From positions 3,147 through 67,146 of the forward strand of contig CAZLGT010000021.1 in assembly GCA_964559175.1 (NCBI GenBank): 64,000 bases of DNA, written 5' to 3'. Shown one piece after another: positions 9,001-17,845 of the stretch. The position numbers and the translations under genes were made by a program. Every line of letters starts with the position of its first letter. The first letter of the stretch is position 1. Under the pieces are notes generated by a model. That model was not told the origin of the DNA. It ran no database searches and worked only from the letters and a program-made list of their open reading frames with translations. The stretch comes from Mariniphaga sp964559175. Its GTDB lineage: Bacteria > Bacteroidota > Bacteroidia > Bacteroidales > Prolixibacteraceae.

Positions 9001-9361
9001 AAAACAACTGGAACAATTCCGCACTGGAATAGAAGATCGGTTTGGTGAACTTCCCCCGGAAACCCGCGAGCTGCTCGAAGTGGTGAAACTCCGCTGGAAA
9101 GCGATTGAACTGGGGATGGAGAAAATCTTTTTAAAGGAAAATAAAATGATTTGCTACTTCATTTCCGACCAGCAGTCGCCGTTTTACCAGTCGGCACTGT
9201 TTATGCAAATTGTGCAGTATGTGCAAAAAGGCAAAACCAAAGGACAAATGCGCGAGAAAAATCACAAACTCACTCTAACGTTTTCCAACGTTCCGAACGT
9301 GGAAACTGCCGGGTATATTTTGGAGGAGATGATTGGGGAGGTTGCTGTAAAAACGGAATAA
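6008..9361 (+). CDS. mfd: Transcription-repair coupling factor Mfd
   Basis: A 1117-residue ATP-dependent DNA translocase that removes RNA polymerase stalled at lesions and recruits UvrA. Visible parts: UvrB-homology region (residues ~1-200), the CarD-like RNAP-interacting domain starting LHPGDYVVHIDHGIGKFAGL (~425-500), and the superfamily 2 helicase motor with Walker A GDVGFGKTEVA (~577) and DEEQ box (~677). Motif VI is QLRGRVGRS, and the C-terminal TRCF domain is present. Length is normal. The first usable codon is TTG at 6008 with AGGA just before it; no in-frame ATG upstream fits. Transcribed alone; the next gene follows after about 120 nt with its own possible promoter. Confidence 0.97.
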   Translation: MEPVTFLKNFKGQKHFAGLAKKLAAPPGEKIHLHGIIGSAKTILSANLFQELRQNMVLLLNDREEAAYFYDDLTNLGLEEFILFFPSSYKRSIQYGQPEQENIVQRTETLNKLRDTETTNIVITYPEALIETVISQTNLEQNTLQVSTGDKISIEFINEFLYEYGFERVDFVYEPGQFAVRGSIVDVFSYSNEDPYRLDFFGDEVESIRSFNIDNQISKETFKKITIIPNIQNEKLEGKRVSLFEFLPENTLWFGDNLNQCFHLVNDIHRQTILVKSEEENLLEMIVTGDVLKKQLQPKTVCDWGTDLCFEPDSVFKFSFARQPVFNKNFNLLGENLEEHQNDGYEVFILSNQEKQIERLQAIFRDIKATVCFSPVNFTLHEGFVDHDLKICCYTDHQIFERYHRFKLRTRKAQREAISMKELSMLHPGDYVVHIDHGIGKFAGLVRTETNGKMQEAIRLVYKNNDSLLVNIHSLHRISKYKGKDGTEPTLNKLGTGAWKKMKNRTKAKVKDIAKELIALYAERLAEKGFAFTPDSYLQTELEASFIYEDTPDQEKATAAVKEDMEKLIPMDRLVCGDVGFGKTEVAIRAAFKAVTDSKQVAVLVPTTILALQHYKTFSERLSDFPVRVEYISRFKSSAQIKETLTDVATGKVDILIGTHRLVSKDVKFKDLGLLIIDEEQKFGVSVKEKLKKLKVNVDTLTLTATPIPRTLQFSLMGARDLSIIQTPPPNRYPIITEVHGFNEQLIREAILYEVARNGQVFFIHNRVQNIVEVENTIKRIVPGVSTAVGHGQMEGHQLEKVMLGFINGDYDVLVATTIIESGLDIPNANTMIINHAENYGLSDLHQLRGRVGRSNKKAFCYLITPPLATVSPEARRRLKAIEEFSDLGSGFNIAMQDLDIRGAGNLLGAEQSGFIADIGFETYHRILNEAVQELRQEEFKGVFKEGGHKQAEAFLKINFAQDCQIDTDMELLFPQSYIPGSSERMLLYRELDNIENEKQLEQFRTGIEDRFGELPPETRELLEVVKLRWKAIELGMEKIFLKENKMICYFISDQQSPFYQSALFMQIVQYVQKGKTKGQMREKNHKLTLTFSNVPNVETAGYILEEMIGEVAVKTE

Positions 9362-9378
9362 TTCCCAAAACTTTTTTC

Positions 9379-9386
9379 TAAATTTG
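9379..9386 (+). promoter_or_regulatory. Possible -7 box for the RND efflux operon
   Basis: TAAATTTG matches TAnnTTTG about 97 nt upstream of the adaptor start codon. No matching -33 box is evident, so support is modest. Confidence 0.35.
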
Positions 9387-9482
9387 CCGTTTCCCTGATT
9401 TAACCTTTTTAAACTTCGTTAGTCAAACCTGCTTAGAAAAGGTGTAAACCAAGTTGAATATTCATTTTAATAATATAAAAAC

Positions 9483-10598
9483 GTGGCAAGTAAAAACATT
9501 TTCAGAGTTTCCATTACCATCTTACTGTTTTTGGTTCTGGCAGCAATTATTTTTTATCCGAAGTTAAAACCGATATTCACTTCAGACGAAGGAGGCGGGC
9601 CACAGCCGGGAATGCGAGCCATGGGTGGGGGTCAGCCGCTTTTTGCAAGTGGTTATGTACTGGTTCCCATCAACATGAACGAACTGATATACAGTACCGG
9701 TTCGTTGCTTCCCGACGAGGAAGTTGATCTGGCTTTTGAAACCTCGGGAAAAGTAGTAGGCCTTTATTTTGAAGAAGGCCGAAGAGTGAAGAAAGGCGAA
9801 TTGATGGCTAAAATAAACGACAGGCCTTTGCAGGCCCAGTTGCTAAAACTACAAGCACAACAGAAACTTGTGCAGGAACGTGAATTCCGTCAGCGGCAGT
9901 TGCTCGACCGCGACGCCATCAGTCGCGAAAGCTACGACCAGGTAGCCACTGAACTTCAATCCATAGAAGCCGACATAATGCTCATTGAAGCACGTATTGC
10001 AGAAACCGAATTACGGGCGCCATTCGATGGAATTGTGGGTTTACGTATGATTTCAGAAGGAGCGTTTGCCACCACCCAAACCAAAATTGTGCGTTTGGTA
10101 AAAATTCGCCCCTTAAAAATTGAATTTTCTATAGCTGAAAGGTACGCAGGTGAAGTGACACCGGGATTTCCAATCTCCTTTAATATTGATGGTTTTCCCG
10201 AGTCTTTTGAAGCAAAAGTATATGCCATTGATCCGAAAGTGGATATTAACACCCGAACCATTTCTGTGCGGGCACTTTACCCTAACACAAATGAAGAGCT
10301 GAAACCGGGCCGGTATGCCAGCATCAGGGCCAGGCTCTCGCAAATTGAAAATGCCGTCTCAATACCCACCGAAGCACTAATTGCTGAAATGTCGGGTGAA
10401 AAAGTTTTCATTTACAAAAATGGCAAGGCAAAAGAAATTAAAGTTGAAACCGGACTTCGCACCGAATCACACATTCAAATCCGTGAAGGTTTGAATTTTG
10501 GCGACACACTGCTCACCACAGCAATTCTGCAGCTCAGGGAAGATCTTCCGGTACAGCTTGACACGTTAGTTACAAACCAGCAAAATGTGAACGAATAA
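9483..10598 (+). CDS. RND efflux periplasmic adaptor (MFP)
   Basis: A 371-residue membrane fusion protein that links an inner-membrane RND pump to an outer-membrane TolC channel. It has one N-terminal membrane anchor (residues ~6-24). The biotinyl-lipoyl half-motif SGKVVGLYFEEGRRVKKGE is followed by a helical hairpin (~120-170), then ELRAPFDGIVG and the beta-barrel/MP domains. The start is GTG at 9483, the first codon giving the membrane anchor. First gene of a tripartite operon; the pump gene follows with 1 nt between them. Substrates are not deducible; the class suggests drugs, bile salts or other hydrophobic compounds. Confidence 0.93.
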   Translation: MASKNIFRVSITILLFLVLAAIIFYPKLKPIFTSDEGGGPQPGMRAMGGGQPLFASGYVLVPINMNELIYSTGSLLPDEEVDLAFETSGKVVGLYFEEGRRVKKGELMAKINDRPLQAQLLKLQAQQKLVQEREFRQRQLLDRDAISRESYDQVATELQSIEADIMLIEARIAETELRAPFDGIVGLRMISEGAFATTQTKIVRLVKIRPLKIEFSIAERYAGEVTPGFPISFNIDGFPESFEAKVYAIDPKVDINTRTISVRALYPNTNEELKPGRYASIRARLSQIENAVSIPTEALIAEMSGEKVFIYKNGKAKEIKVETGLRTESHIQIREGLNFGDTLLTTAILQLREDLPVQLDTLVTNQQNVNE

Positions 10599-10599
10599 T

Positions 10600-13500
10600 A
10601 TGAGTCTTTCATCATTAAGTATAAAAAGGCCGGTTCTGGCAACCGTATTTTCCCTTGTTATATTGCTGTTTGGGGGAATCGGGATGACTTTCCTCGGAGT
10701 AAGGGAATTTCCCAGTGTCGATCCGCCCATTATTTCGGTAAGCACCTCATACCCGGGAGCCAACTCCGATGTGATTGAATCGCAGATTACCGAGCCACTG
10801 GAACAATCCATCAACGGAATTCCGGGAATCCGCACACTTACCAGCAGCAGCAGCCAGGGCCGAAGCCGGATTACCGTAGAGTTTGAACTTTCGGTTGACC
10901 TGGAAACAGCCGCTAACGACGTGCGCGACAAAGTTTCGCAGGCCCAGCGTTTTCTTCCCCGCGACTGCGACCCGCCAACTGTTTCAAAAGCTGATGCTGA
11001 TGCCAGCCCTATTTTGATGGTTGCCGTTAAAAGCCCGAAACGTTCCTTGCTCGAACTTTCTGAAATCGCTGAGCTAACTTTCAAAGAGCAGCTTCAAACT
11101 GTTTCGGGAGTAAGTTCAGTTGGTATATGGGGAGAGAAACGGTATGCCATGCGTATATGGCTCGACCCTGCTAAACTTGCCGGTTATCAGATGACTCCGC
11201 TCGATGTTCGCAATGCTCTCATGCGCGAGAATGTGGAACTTCCGGCAGGTAGCATTGAGGGGAATACAACCGAGCTGACCATCAGAACTTTGGGATTGAT
11301 GACTACTCCTGAAGAATTTAACAGCCTGATCTTAAAACAAGAGGGCGACCAGCTTATCAGGGTCAGAGATATTGGTCGGGCCGAACTTGGACCGGAAGAT
11401 TTGCGTGGTATTATGAAAATGAACAACATTCCTATGATAGCCACTGTAATTATTCCCCAGCCTGGGGCCAATCATATTGATATTGTTGATGATGTTTATG
11501 AACGTTTAGACTTCATAAAAAAAGACCTTCCCGACGATGTGGAAATTGAAATCGGTTTCGACAATACTGATTATATTCGTTCCTCCATCCAGGAAGTACA
11601 AACTACCATTTATATCGCTTTCTTTTTGGTGGTAGTAATTATTTTCTTTTTCCTGCGCGACTGGAGGACCACCATTATTCCCATGCTCGTTATTCCCATC
11701 TCGCTGGTAGGTTCGTTTTTCATCATGTATCTGGCAGGCTTCACCATAAATGTGCTTACACTTTTAGCCATTGTGCTTTCCATCGGGTTGGTGGTTGACG
11801 ATGCCATTGTGATGATGGAAAACATTTATGTGAAAATTGAGCGGGGTATGACACCCCGCCAGGCTGGTCTTGAAGGCGCAAATGAAATATTCTTTGCCAT
11901 TATTGCCACCACCATTACACTGGTTGCCGTTTTTTTCCCGATTGTTTTTCTCGAAGGGATGACGGGAAGGCTCTTCCGCGAATTCAGTATTGTAATTGCC
12001 GGAGCCGTGATGATTTCCTCTTTTGTGGCACTTACATTTACACCTATGCTATCGACCAAACTGCTAAAATCGAGACAGAAACATAACCGTTTTTACAACT
12101 GGTCAGAAAAGTACTTTGTTAAGCTGAACAACATCTATAAAAATTCACTTGAATCGTTTCTCAGGCGCAGATACCTTTCTTTATTTATCCTTATCGGGGC
12201 TGGGGTCCTTATTTCTATTTTATGGAGCGTTATTCCGGCAGAAATGGCTCCGCTGGAAGACCGTTCGCAATTCAACGTCAATGTTTCTTCTCCCGAAGGA
12301 GCCACTTATGAATTCAATTACGATTATGTGGAAGATATACGCGAATTGGTGGAAGACGAAGTGCCAGAAGCCAGAAACATTGTTACCCTTGTGAGGGGTA
12401 GCTGGGCTTTTGTACGCACTGCTTTGGTCAAGCCCTCAGAACGCGAACGTTCCCAACAGGATATCGTCAGCGACCTTTCTGCTGAACTTCTAAAAAAAAC
12501 AAAGGCAAGGGCCGGAGTTGTTCAGCAATCCACATTTGGCGGAAGGCGTGCACGTCAGCCCATCCAATACGTTTTGCAAGCTCCAACCATTGAAAAATTG
12601 CGGGAAATATTACCTGCATTTATGACCGAAGTTCAAAACAATCCGATTTTTGTGCAAGCCGACGTTAACCTGAAATTTACAAAGCCTGAACTTCAGATTG
12701 AAATTAACCGCGACAAGGCAAACCTGTTGGGTGTTTCTACCCAAAACATTGGGCAAACCCTGCAGCTCGCGCTCAGCGGACAACGGTTCGGTTATTTTAT
12801 TATGAACGGAAAACAATACCAGATTTTGGGAGAGCTTCACCGGCAAGACCGCAACAAGCCTCTCGACCTGAAATCGTTGTATGTGAGAAACGACCGTGGA
12901 CAGATGGTTCAGCTCGACAATTTTGTTACGCTGAAGGAAACCACCGCACCGCCGCAGCTATACAGGTACAACCGGTTTGTTTCGGCCACCATTTCGTCGA
13001 ACCTGGCCGACGGTTCTACCATCAGCGCGGGAATTGAAGAGATGGACAAAATTGCCGCAAAAGTGCTCGACGAAAGCTTCCGCACAGCGCTCGACGGCGA
13101 TTCCAAGGACTTTATGGAAAGCTCATCGAGCCTGATGTTTGCTTTTGTGCTGGCCATCATCCTTATTTTCCTGGTGCTTTCGGCCCAATTCGAGAGTTTC
13201 AAAGACCCCATCATTGTAATGATGACTGTTCCCCTGGCACTAACCGGCGCACTGCTATTTATGTGGTATTTCGATATTACTATGAATATTTTCAGCCAGA
13301 TTGGCATCATCATGCTTATCGGGCTTGTTTCAAAAAACGGAATTTTGATTGTGGAATTTGCCAACCAAAGGAAAATTGCCGGTATGAATAAGTTTGAAGC
13401 CATTAAGTTTGCCTCGGCTGCCCGATTCAGGCCAATTCTGATGACCAGTTTGTCAACCATTCTCGGCATTATGCCGCTGGCACTGGGGCTGGGCGAAGGC

Positions 13501-13665
13501 GCCCAAAGCCGTGTGGCAATGGGTACCGCCGTAGTGGGAGGACTTCTTATAGCCACTTTCCTTACCTTATATGTTGTTCCGGGAATTTATCTGTTTATTT
13601 CAAGTGAATCAAAAAATATAAAACAAGATGCAACTGCACTTAATACAACTGAAACACCTGCTTAA
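10600..13665 (+). CDS. RND (AcrB/HAE1-type) efflux pump
   Basis: A 1021-residue proton-driven inner-membrane multidrug exporter. N-terminal TM1 (PVLATVFSLVILLFGGIGM) leads into the porter domain. The proton-relay Asp pair is in IGLVVDDAIVMMENIY (TM4), and the essential Lys is in IGLVSKNGILIVEFAN (TM10). These residues and the full length indicate an intact pump. It sits between its adaptor and its outer-membrane channel; the channel gene starts within its last 38 nt, so translation is probably coupled. HAE1 drug-type is favoured over CusA metal-type because methionine relay residues are absent. Confidence 0.95.
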   Translation: MSLSSLSIKRPVLATVFSLVILLFGGIGMTFLGVREFPSVDPPIISVSTSYPGANSDVIESQITEPLEQSINGIPGIRTLTSSSSQGRSRITVEFELSVDLETAANDVRDKVSQAQRFLPRDCDPPTVSKADADASPILMVAVKSPKRSLLELSEIAELTFKEQLQTVSGVSSVGIWGEKRYAMRIWLDPAKLAGYQMTPLDVRNALMRENVELPAGSIEGNTTELTIRTLGLMTTPEEFNSLILKQEGDQLIRVRDIGRAELGPEDLRGIMKMNNIPMIATVIIPQPGANHIDIVDDVYERLDFIKKDLPDDVEIEIGFDNTDYIRSSIQEVQTTIYIAFFLVVVIIFFFLRDWRTTIIPMLVIPISLVGSFFIMYLAGFTINVLTLLAIVLSIGLVVDDAIVMMENIYVKIERGMTPRQAGLEGANEIFFAIIATTITLVAVFFPIVFLEGMTGRLFREFSIVIAGAVMISSFVALTFTPMLSTKLLKSRQKHNRFYNWSEKYFVKLNNIYKNSLESFLRRRYLSLFILIGAGVLISILWSVIPAEMAPLEDRSQFNVNVSSPEGATYEFNYDYVEDIRELVEDEVPEARNIVTLVRGSWAFVRTALVKPSERERSQQDIVSDLSAELLKKTKARAGVVQQSTFGGRRARQPIQYVLQAPTIEKLREILPAFMTEVQNNPIFVQADVNLKFTKPELQIEINRDKANLLGVSTQNIGQTLQLALSGQRFGYFIMNGKQYQILGELHRQDRNKPLDLKSLYVRNDRGQMVQLDNFVTLKETTAPPQLYRYNRFVSATISSNLADGSTISAGIEEMDKIAAKVLDESFRTALDGDSKDFMESSSSLMFAFVLAIILIFLVLSAQFESFKDPIIVMMTVPLALTGALLFMWYFDITMNIFSQIGIIMLIGLVSKNGILIVEFANQRKIAGMNKFEAIKFASAARFRPILMTSLSTILGIMPLALGLGEGAQSRVAMGTAVVGGLLIATFLTLYVVPGIYLFISSESKNIKQDATALNTTETPA

Positions 13666-15004
13666 AATCAAAATTGTTTTACCGGCAGCATTATTACTGC
13701 TCATGCCCGGCAAGATGCATGCGCAGGATATTTATGATCTGAGCCGGTGCATTGTTACCGGACTGGAACAAAACTTTTCGGTAAAAGTTGTACGCAACCA
13801 GGAAGAAATTGCCGGAAACAATGTTACCCGCGGAAATGCAGGGTTTTTGCCCACTGTGACCACAACAAACCGTTTTGGCGGGAACATCAACACAACCACT
13901 CAAAACATGAATAACGGTACGCAAAACGTTTCAAGCGGAGTTCACAACACCACAGCTTCCGCTGCCCTGAATCTCGATATGACGTTGTTCCGTGGGTTTA
14001 ATGTGCAAACCACCTGGCAAAAATTACATGAACTGAAAGAAATGGGTGAACTGAATACCCAGATGTCGATGGAGAACCTGGTAGCACAAATAGTGGCCGA
14101 GTACTATTACTACATTCAGCAGCACAACTATTTCAACAATATGCAATACGCCGTTTCACTTTCGAGGGAGCGGGTGCGGATTGATGAGGAGCGTTATCTG
14201 CTGGGAGCTTCATCCAAACTGGAACTGTTGCAGTCAATCGTTTACCTCAATGCCGATAGTTCGCGGCTTGCCCGGCAAAATGAAGCCATCCTCGAATCGG
14301 AAATCAGATTAAAAAAACTGATGGCACTGGAAAACCTGAAAGAGGAAATTCAGCTGCTGGACTCTTCTATTGTTTTCAACCCCGATTTGCTTTACGACGA
14401 ACTGCTGGCTTCGACGCTTGATTTTAATACCAGCCTGCAGATTGCCCAAAAGTCCCAACTCATTTCTGAACTCGATTACAAAATCATTGCATCGAGGTCG
14501 TATCCTTACCTGAACCTGTCGTCGGGATATAATTATTCTTACCGGGGGTATGGTACAGGAACCATAAGCGATTACGGCGAGCTGGCCCTGAGCAACCAGC
14601 AAAACCGCACATTGAACTACGGGCTAACACTGGGCATGGAAATTTTTAACGGATTTAACCGGCGGCGCGAAAAAACAAATGCTTTAATTGAGGTGGAAAA
14701 CCGCATGTACAGGCTTAATGAAATTGAACAGGAAATTAAAGCAGACCTTCTTACCGTGTATTATGCCTACGAAAACAACCTGAAACTGGTGCAAATGGAG
14801 GAACAAAATCTGGATGTGGCACGCGAGAATCTTGAAATTGCGCTGGAGCGATACAGACTGGGAGCTCTTTCGGGACTCGAACTTCGCGAAGTGCAAAAAA
14901 GCCTCCTCGACGCAGAAGAACGGTTAATCTCCATCAAGTTTCAGACAAAGCTGGCCGAAATTTCATTGTTACAGATAGCCGGAAGAATTATGGATTACGT
15001 TTAA
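13628..15004 (+). CDS. TolC-family outer-membrane efflux channel
   Basis: A 458-residue outer-membrane factor completing the tripartite pump. A signal peptide is visible (KIVLPAALLLLMPGKMHAQ, cleavage after about residue 33). The rest is the doubled coiled-coil/strand architecture of TolC: long Glu/Lys/Leu-rich helices around 95-200 and 340-440, with the repeated motif RYRLGALSGLELREVQKSLLDAEE. The ATG at 13628 lies inside the pump gene and gives a 38-nt overlap. It transports nothing alone but forms the exit duct. Confidence 0.92.
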   Translation: MQLHLIQLKHLLKIKIVLPAALLLLMPGKMHAQDIYDLSRCIVTGLEQNFSVKVVRNQEEIAGNNVTRGNAGFLPTVTTTNRFGGNINTTTQNMNNGTQNVSSGVHNTTASAALNLDMTLFRGFNVQTTWQKLHELKEMGELNTQMSMENLVAQIVAEYYYYIQQHNYFNNMQYAVSLSRERVRIDEERYLLGASSKLELLQSIVYLNADSSRLARQNEAILESEIRLKKLMALENLKEEIQLLDSSIVFNPDLLYDELLASTLDFNTSLQIAQKSQLISELDYKIIASRSYPYLNLSSGYNYSYRGYGTGTISDYGELALSNQQNRTLNYGLTLGMEIFNGFNRRREKTNALIEVENRMYRLNEIEQEIKADLLTVYYAYENNLKLVQMEEQNLDVARENLEIALERYRLGALSGLELREVQKSLLDAEERLISIKFQTKLAEISLLQIAGRIMDYV

Positions 15005-15017
15005 ATGAAACACCAAT

Positions 15018-15344
15018 ATGTTTTCTAAAAGCAATACATACCAATACAGAGAATTGATGAAAGGAGTTACCATGCGACCGGTGGCTATGGGAGAAAAAGG
15101 CAATCTCTGCGAATTCAGGCTCGCAAAAGGACACAGGCTGCCCTCACACCGGCATCCATACGAACAAACAGGCACGCTTGTATCAGGAAAATTAAATTTC
15201 AGAATTGAAAACACATGGCACCTTGCCGAACCGGGAGATGGATGGAGCGTCCCTACAAATGCTGAGCATGAAGTTGAGGTACTTGAGGATTCCGTGGTTT
15301 TGGAAATATTTAATCCGGTTCGGCCCGATTATCTTCCCGAATAA
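15018..15344 (+). CDS. Cupin-domain protein
   Basis: A 108-residue single-domain cupin. The first cupin motif is visible as LPSHRHPYEQTGTLVSGKLNFRIE (His, His, Gln/Glu metal ligands) and the second as PGDGWSVPTNAEHEVEVLED. Such small cupins bind a divalent metal and act as enzymes or sensors for small molecules. Starts 13 nt after the TolC-family gene and is probably part of that transcript. Its activity is unknown; a role in sensing or detoxifying pump substrates would be speculation. Confidence 0.8.
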   Translation: MFSKSNTYQYRELMKGVTMRPVAMGEKGNLCEFRLAKGHRLPSHRHPYEQTGTLVSGKLNFRIENTWHLAEPGDGWSVPTNAEHEVEVLEDSVVLEIFNPVRPDYLPE

Positions 15345-15387
15345 AAAAAGCTTTGACTAAAAAAATACAACTACTTGAAAGAAATAG

Positions 15388-15395
15388 TAACTTTG
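15388..15395 (+). promoter_or_regulatory. -7 box of the nadB promoter
   Basis: TAACTTTG matches TAnnTTTG, 25 nt upstream of the nadB ATG. A TTG is present upstream but at non-standard spacing. Confidence 0.5.
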
Positions 15396-15420
15396 CCGCG
15401 CATTTACGAGAAACTATTTC

Positions 15421-17001
15421 ATGCAAATACTTGAATTTGATACAGTTATAATTGGAAGTGGACTTGCTGGGCTCACTGCTGCCTACCATTCATCAAAAAA
15501 CGGTTCGGTGGCTATTGTCACCAAATCGGAGCTCGATACCAGCAATTCATACTATGCCCAGGGCGGAATTGCAGCAGCCATTGCCTCCGACGATTCCACA
15601 GAACTTCATTTTAACGACACAGTAGCTGCCGGACGAGGTTTGTGCGATGAGGATGCCGTAAGAATTATGGTAGCCGAAGGCAAAGAGCGGGTACTTGAAC
15701 TGATTGAAATGGGCATGCAGTTCGACAAAAATAACGGTGAACTGGTGCTTGGCCTGGAGGGCGCCCACAGCAGACGCCGCATTTTGCATGCCGGGGGAGA
15801 TGCCACAGGGCAGGAACTTACCTGCTTTTTTCTGAAAAAAGTACAGGAACAGACTGGCATTACACCCTTTGAATACACCACCGCCGTAAAATTGCTCAAA
15901 AACAACGGAAATATTGCCGGGGTACAGGCGCTGGATTTTAAAACCGGTGAAAACATGCTTTTTAAGACAAAAGCCGTGATTTTAGCCACCGGGGGATTAT
16001 CCCGCATTTTTGCCCGCTCCACAAACCCACACACGGCCACCGGCGACGGAATTGCGCTTGCCTGGGAAGCAGGAGCTGAAATTTCCGATATCGAATTTAT
16101 CCAGTTCCACCCTTCGGCGCTATATGTTCCGGGCGGGGAAGCCTATTTAATCAGCGAAGCTGTTCGCGGTGAAGGCGCGTGGCTGCTTAACCAAAAGGGA
16201 GAGCGGTTTATGAAAAAATTTCATCCGCTGGCCGAGCTGGCCCCTCGCGATGTGGTGGCTTACCACATATTCCGGGAAATTCAGCAATCGGAAAATCCGT
16301 ATGTATTTTTATCGCTGAAACATTTGGATGAAAAAAAAATCAAAGCCCGTTTTAAAAACATCGATTTAAACGTGAAAGCACTGGGGTTCGATTTAACAAA
16401 AGACCTTCTTCCGGTTTCGCCTGCCGCACATTACATGATTGGCGGCATCAGAACAAACCTCGATGCCGAAACCAATATTAGAGGGTTGTTTGTTTGTGGA
16501 GAAGCAGCAAGTACCGGGGTTATGGGCGCCAACAGGCTCGCCAGCAACTCGCTGCTCGAGTGCCTTGTGTTTGGCAAACGTGCAAGCGATAAATCGGCCA
16601 GATTGCCGTGGTCGCAGGAAGACCTGCCGCCAATTCACCCTATTACCGTTGACGTTAAAAACGAACAGGTGTTTCTGGATGTTCAAAATGAAATGGCAGC
16701 TCAAATGATGAAAAACCTGGGAATTGTGAGAAACAAAACCGGGTTGGACAAAGCGCTTGCTGTTTTTAAAGAAACAGGCAAAAAATATGAAAATTGCAAA
16801 AATGAATACAACCTGTTGAAAGTTAAAAACAGCGCCACCATCAGCCGGTTGATTGCGAAGGCGGCATTGACACGCGAAGAGAGCCGGGGGGGACACATCC
16901 GCACCGACTTTCCGAACGAAAACCCCGGGTTTAATGTACATTCAGTACAACAAAAAAACAAAAAAATTAACTTTCAACCTGTTAGAAAAGAGAAACAATG
17001 A
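15421..17001 (+). CDS. nadB: L-aspartate oxidase
   Basis: FAD enzyme that oxidises L-aspartate to iminoaspartate, the first step of de novo NAD synthesis. The 526-residue protein has the dinucleotide motif IIGSGLAGLTAAYHSS at the N-terminus, SNSYYAQGGIAAA, and the family signatures HSRRRILHAGGDATG, QFHPSALY and GVMGANRLASNSLLE. Length is normal. Its TGA overlaps the ATG of nadC, so the two NAD genes are coupled. nadA, the quinolinate synthase acting between them, is not in this window and must be encoded elsewhere. Confidence 0.97.
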   Translation: MQILEFDTVIIGSGLAGLTAAYHSSKNGSVAIVTKSELDTSNSYYAQGGIAAAIASDDSTELHFNDTVAAGRGLCDEDAVRIMVAEGKERVLELIEMGMQFDKNNGELVLGLEGAHSRRRILHAGGDATGQELTCFFLKKVQEQTGITPFEYTTAVKLLKNNGNIAGVQALDFKTGENMLFKTKAVILATGGLSRIFARSTNPHTATGDGIALAWEAGAEISDIEFIQFHPSALYVPGGEAYLISEAVRGEGAWLLNQKGERFMKKFHPLAELAPRDVVAYHIFREIQQSENPYVFLSLKHLDEKKIKARFKNIDLNVKALGFDLTKDLLPVSPAAHYMIGGIRTNLDAETNIRGLFVCGEAASTGVMGANRLASNSLLECLVFGKRASDKSARLPWSQEDLPPIHPITVDVKNEQVFLDVQNEMAAQMMKNLGIVRNKTGLDKALAVFKETGKKYENCKNEYNLLKVKNSATISRLIAKAALTREESRGGHIRTDFPNENPGFNVHSVQQKNKKINFQPVRKEKQ

Positions 17002-17843
17002 TGGACGAAAAAACATTGAAGTCGGCCGAAGTTTTATTTGAAATGGCCTACGCAGAAGATATTGGTGACGGCGATATTACCACCAACAACCTGGTGCCGC
17101 CCGAATCTAGCAAAACCGCCATTCTGGTTGCCAAAGAGGAAGGAATGATTGCCGGGCTGCCGGTGGCTGAAATGGTTTTTAAAAAATTCGACAAAAATAT
17201 TGAGTGGATAGAATTATTGCCCGATGGCAGCAAAGTAAGCCCTGGCGATGTAATTGCCGAATTCAGGGGAACTTTTCGCGCCCTGCTGACAGGAGAACGT
17301 AAAGCACTCAATTTTCTCCAGCGTTTGTCGGGCATTGCCACCTATGCAAATAAATGCATGAAGGAAATTGAAGGACACAACGTGGAGATTCTGGATACCA
17401 GAAAAACCCTGCCCGGATACCGTTACCTGGATAAATATGCCGTTAGGATGGGCGGCGCTTCAAACCACCGGTTTGGCCTGTACGACATGGTGATGATTAA
17501 AGACAACCACATTCAGGTGGCAGGAAGTATAAAAAAAGCGGTGGATGCCATCCGTTCCAAAATTCCGAAAAGCATAAAAATTGAGGTGGAAACAACCACC
17601 CTTGACCAAATCAGGGAAGCGCTCGAAGCCGATGTGGATATTATTATGCTCGACAATATGAGCTCAAAAATGATGAAAGAGGCAGTTGAACTTATTAATG
17701 GCAGGGCAAAAATTGAGGCTTCGGGAAATATGACCCTGAAAAGAATCAGGAAAGTTGCGGCCACCGGGGTTAACTACATATCGATAGGCGCCCTAACCCA
17801 TTCGGTCAGAGCTCTCGACATCACCCAAAGAATTATTGACTAA
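16998..17843 (+). CDS. nadC: Nicotinate-nucleotide pyrophosphorylase (carboxylating)
   Basis: Quinolinate phosphoribosyltransferase: quinolinate plus PRPP gives nicotinate mononucleotide and CO2. The 281-residue protein shows ALLTGERKALNFLQRLSGIAT, the substrate-binding stretch DTRKTLPGYRYLDKYAV with GGASNHRFGL, and the lysine motif MVMIKDNHI. A C-terminal barrel follows (EVETTTLDQ, IMLDNMS, EASGNM). It overlaps the nadB stop codon by 4 nt and is followed 2 nt later by coaX, forming a cofactor-biosynthesis operon. Confidence 0.97.
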   Translation: MMDEKTLKSAEVLFEMAYAEDIGDGDITTNNLVPPESSKTAILVAKEEGMIAGLPVAEMVFKKFDKNIEWIELLPDGSKVSPGDVIAEFRGTFRALLTGERKALNFLQRLSGIATYANKCMKEIEGHNVEILDTRKTLPGYRYLDKYAVRMGGASNHRFGLYDMVMIKDNHIQVAGSIKKAVDAIRSKIPKSIKIEVETTTLDQIREALEADVDIIMLDNMSSKMMKEAVELINGRAKIEASGNMTLKRIRKVAATGVNYISIGALTHSVRALDITQRIID

Positions 17844-17845
17844 CC

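Noticed and set aside
12909..13556. 215-codon open frame antisense to the RND pump gene
   Set aside because: Antisense to highly conserved pump sequence; peptide is low-complexity Ser/Ile/Pro, as expected from a shadow frame.
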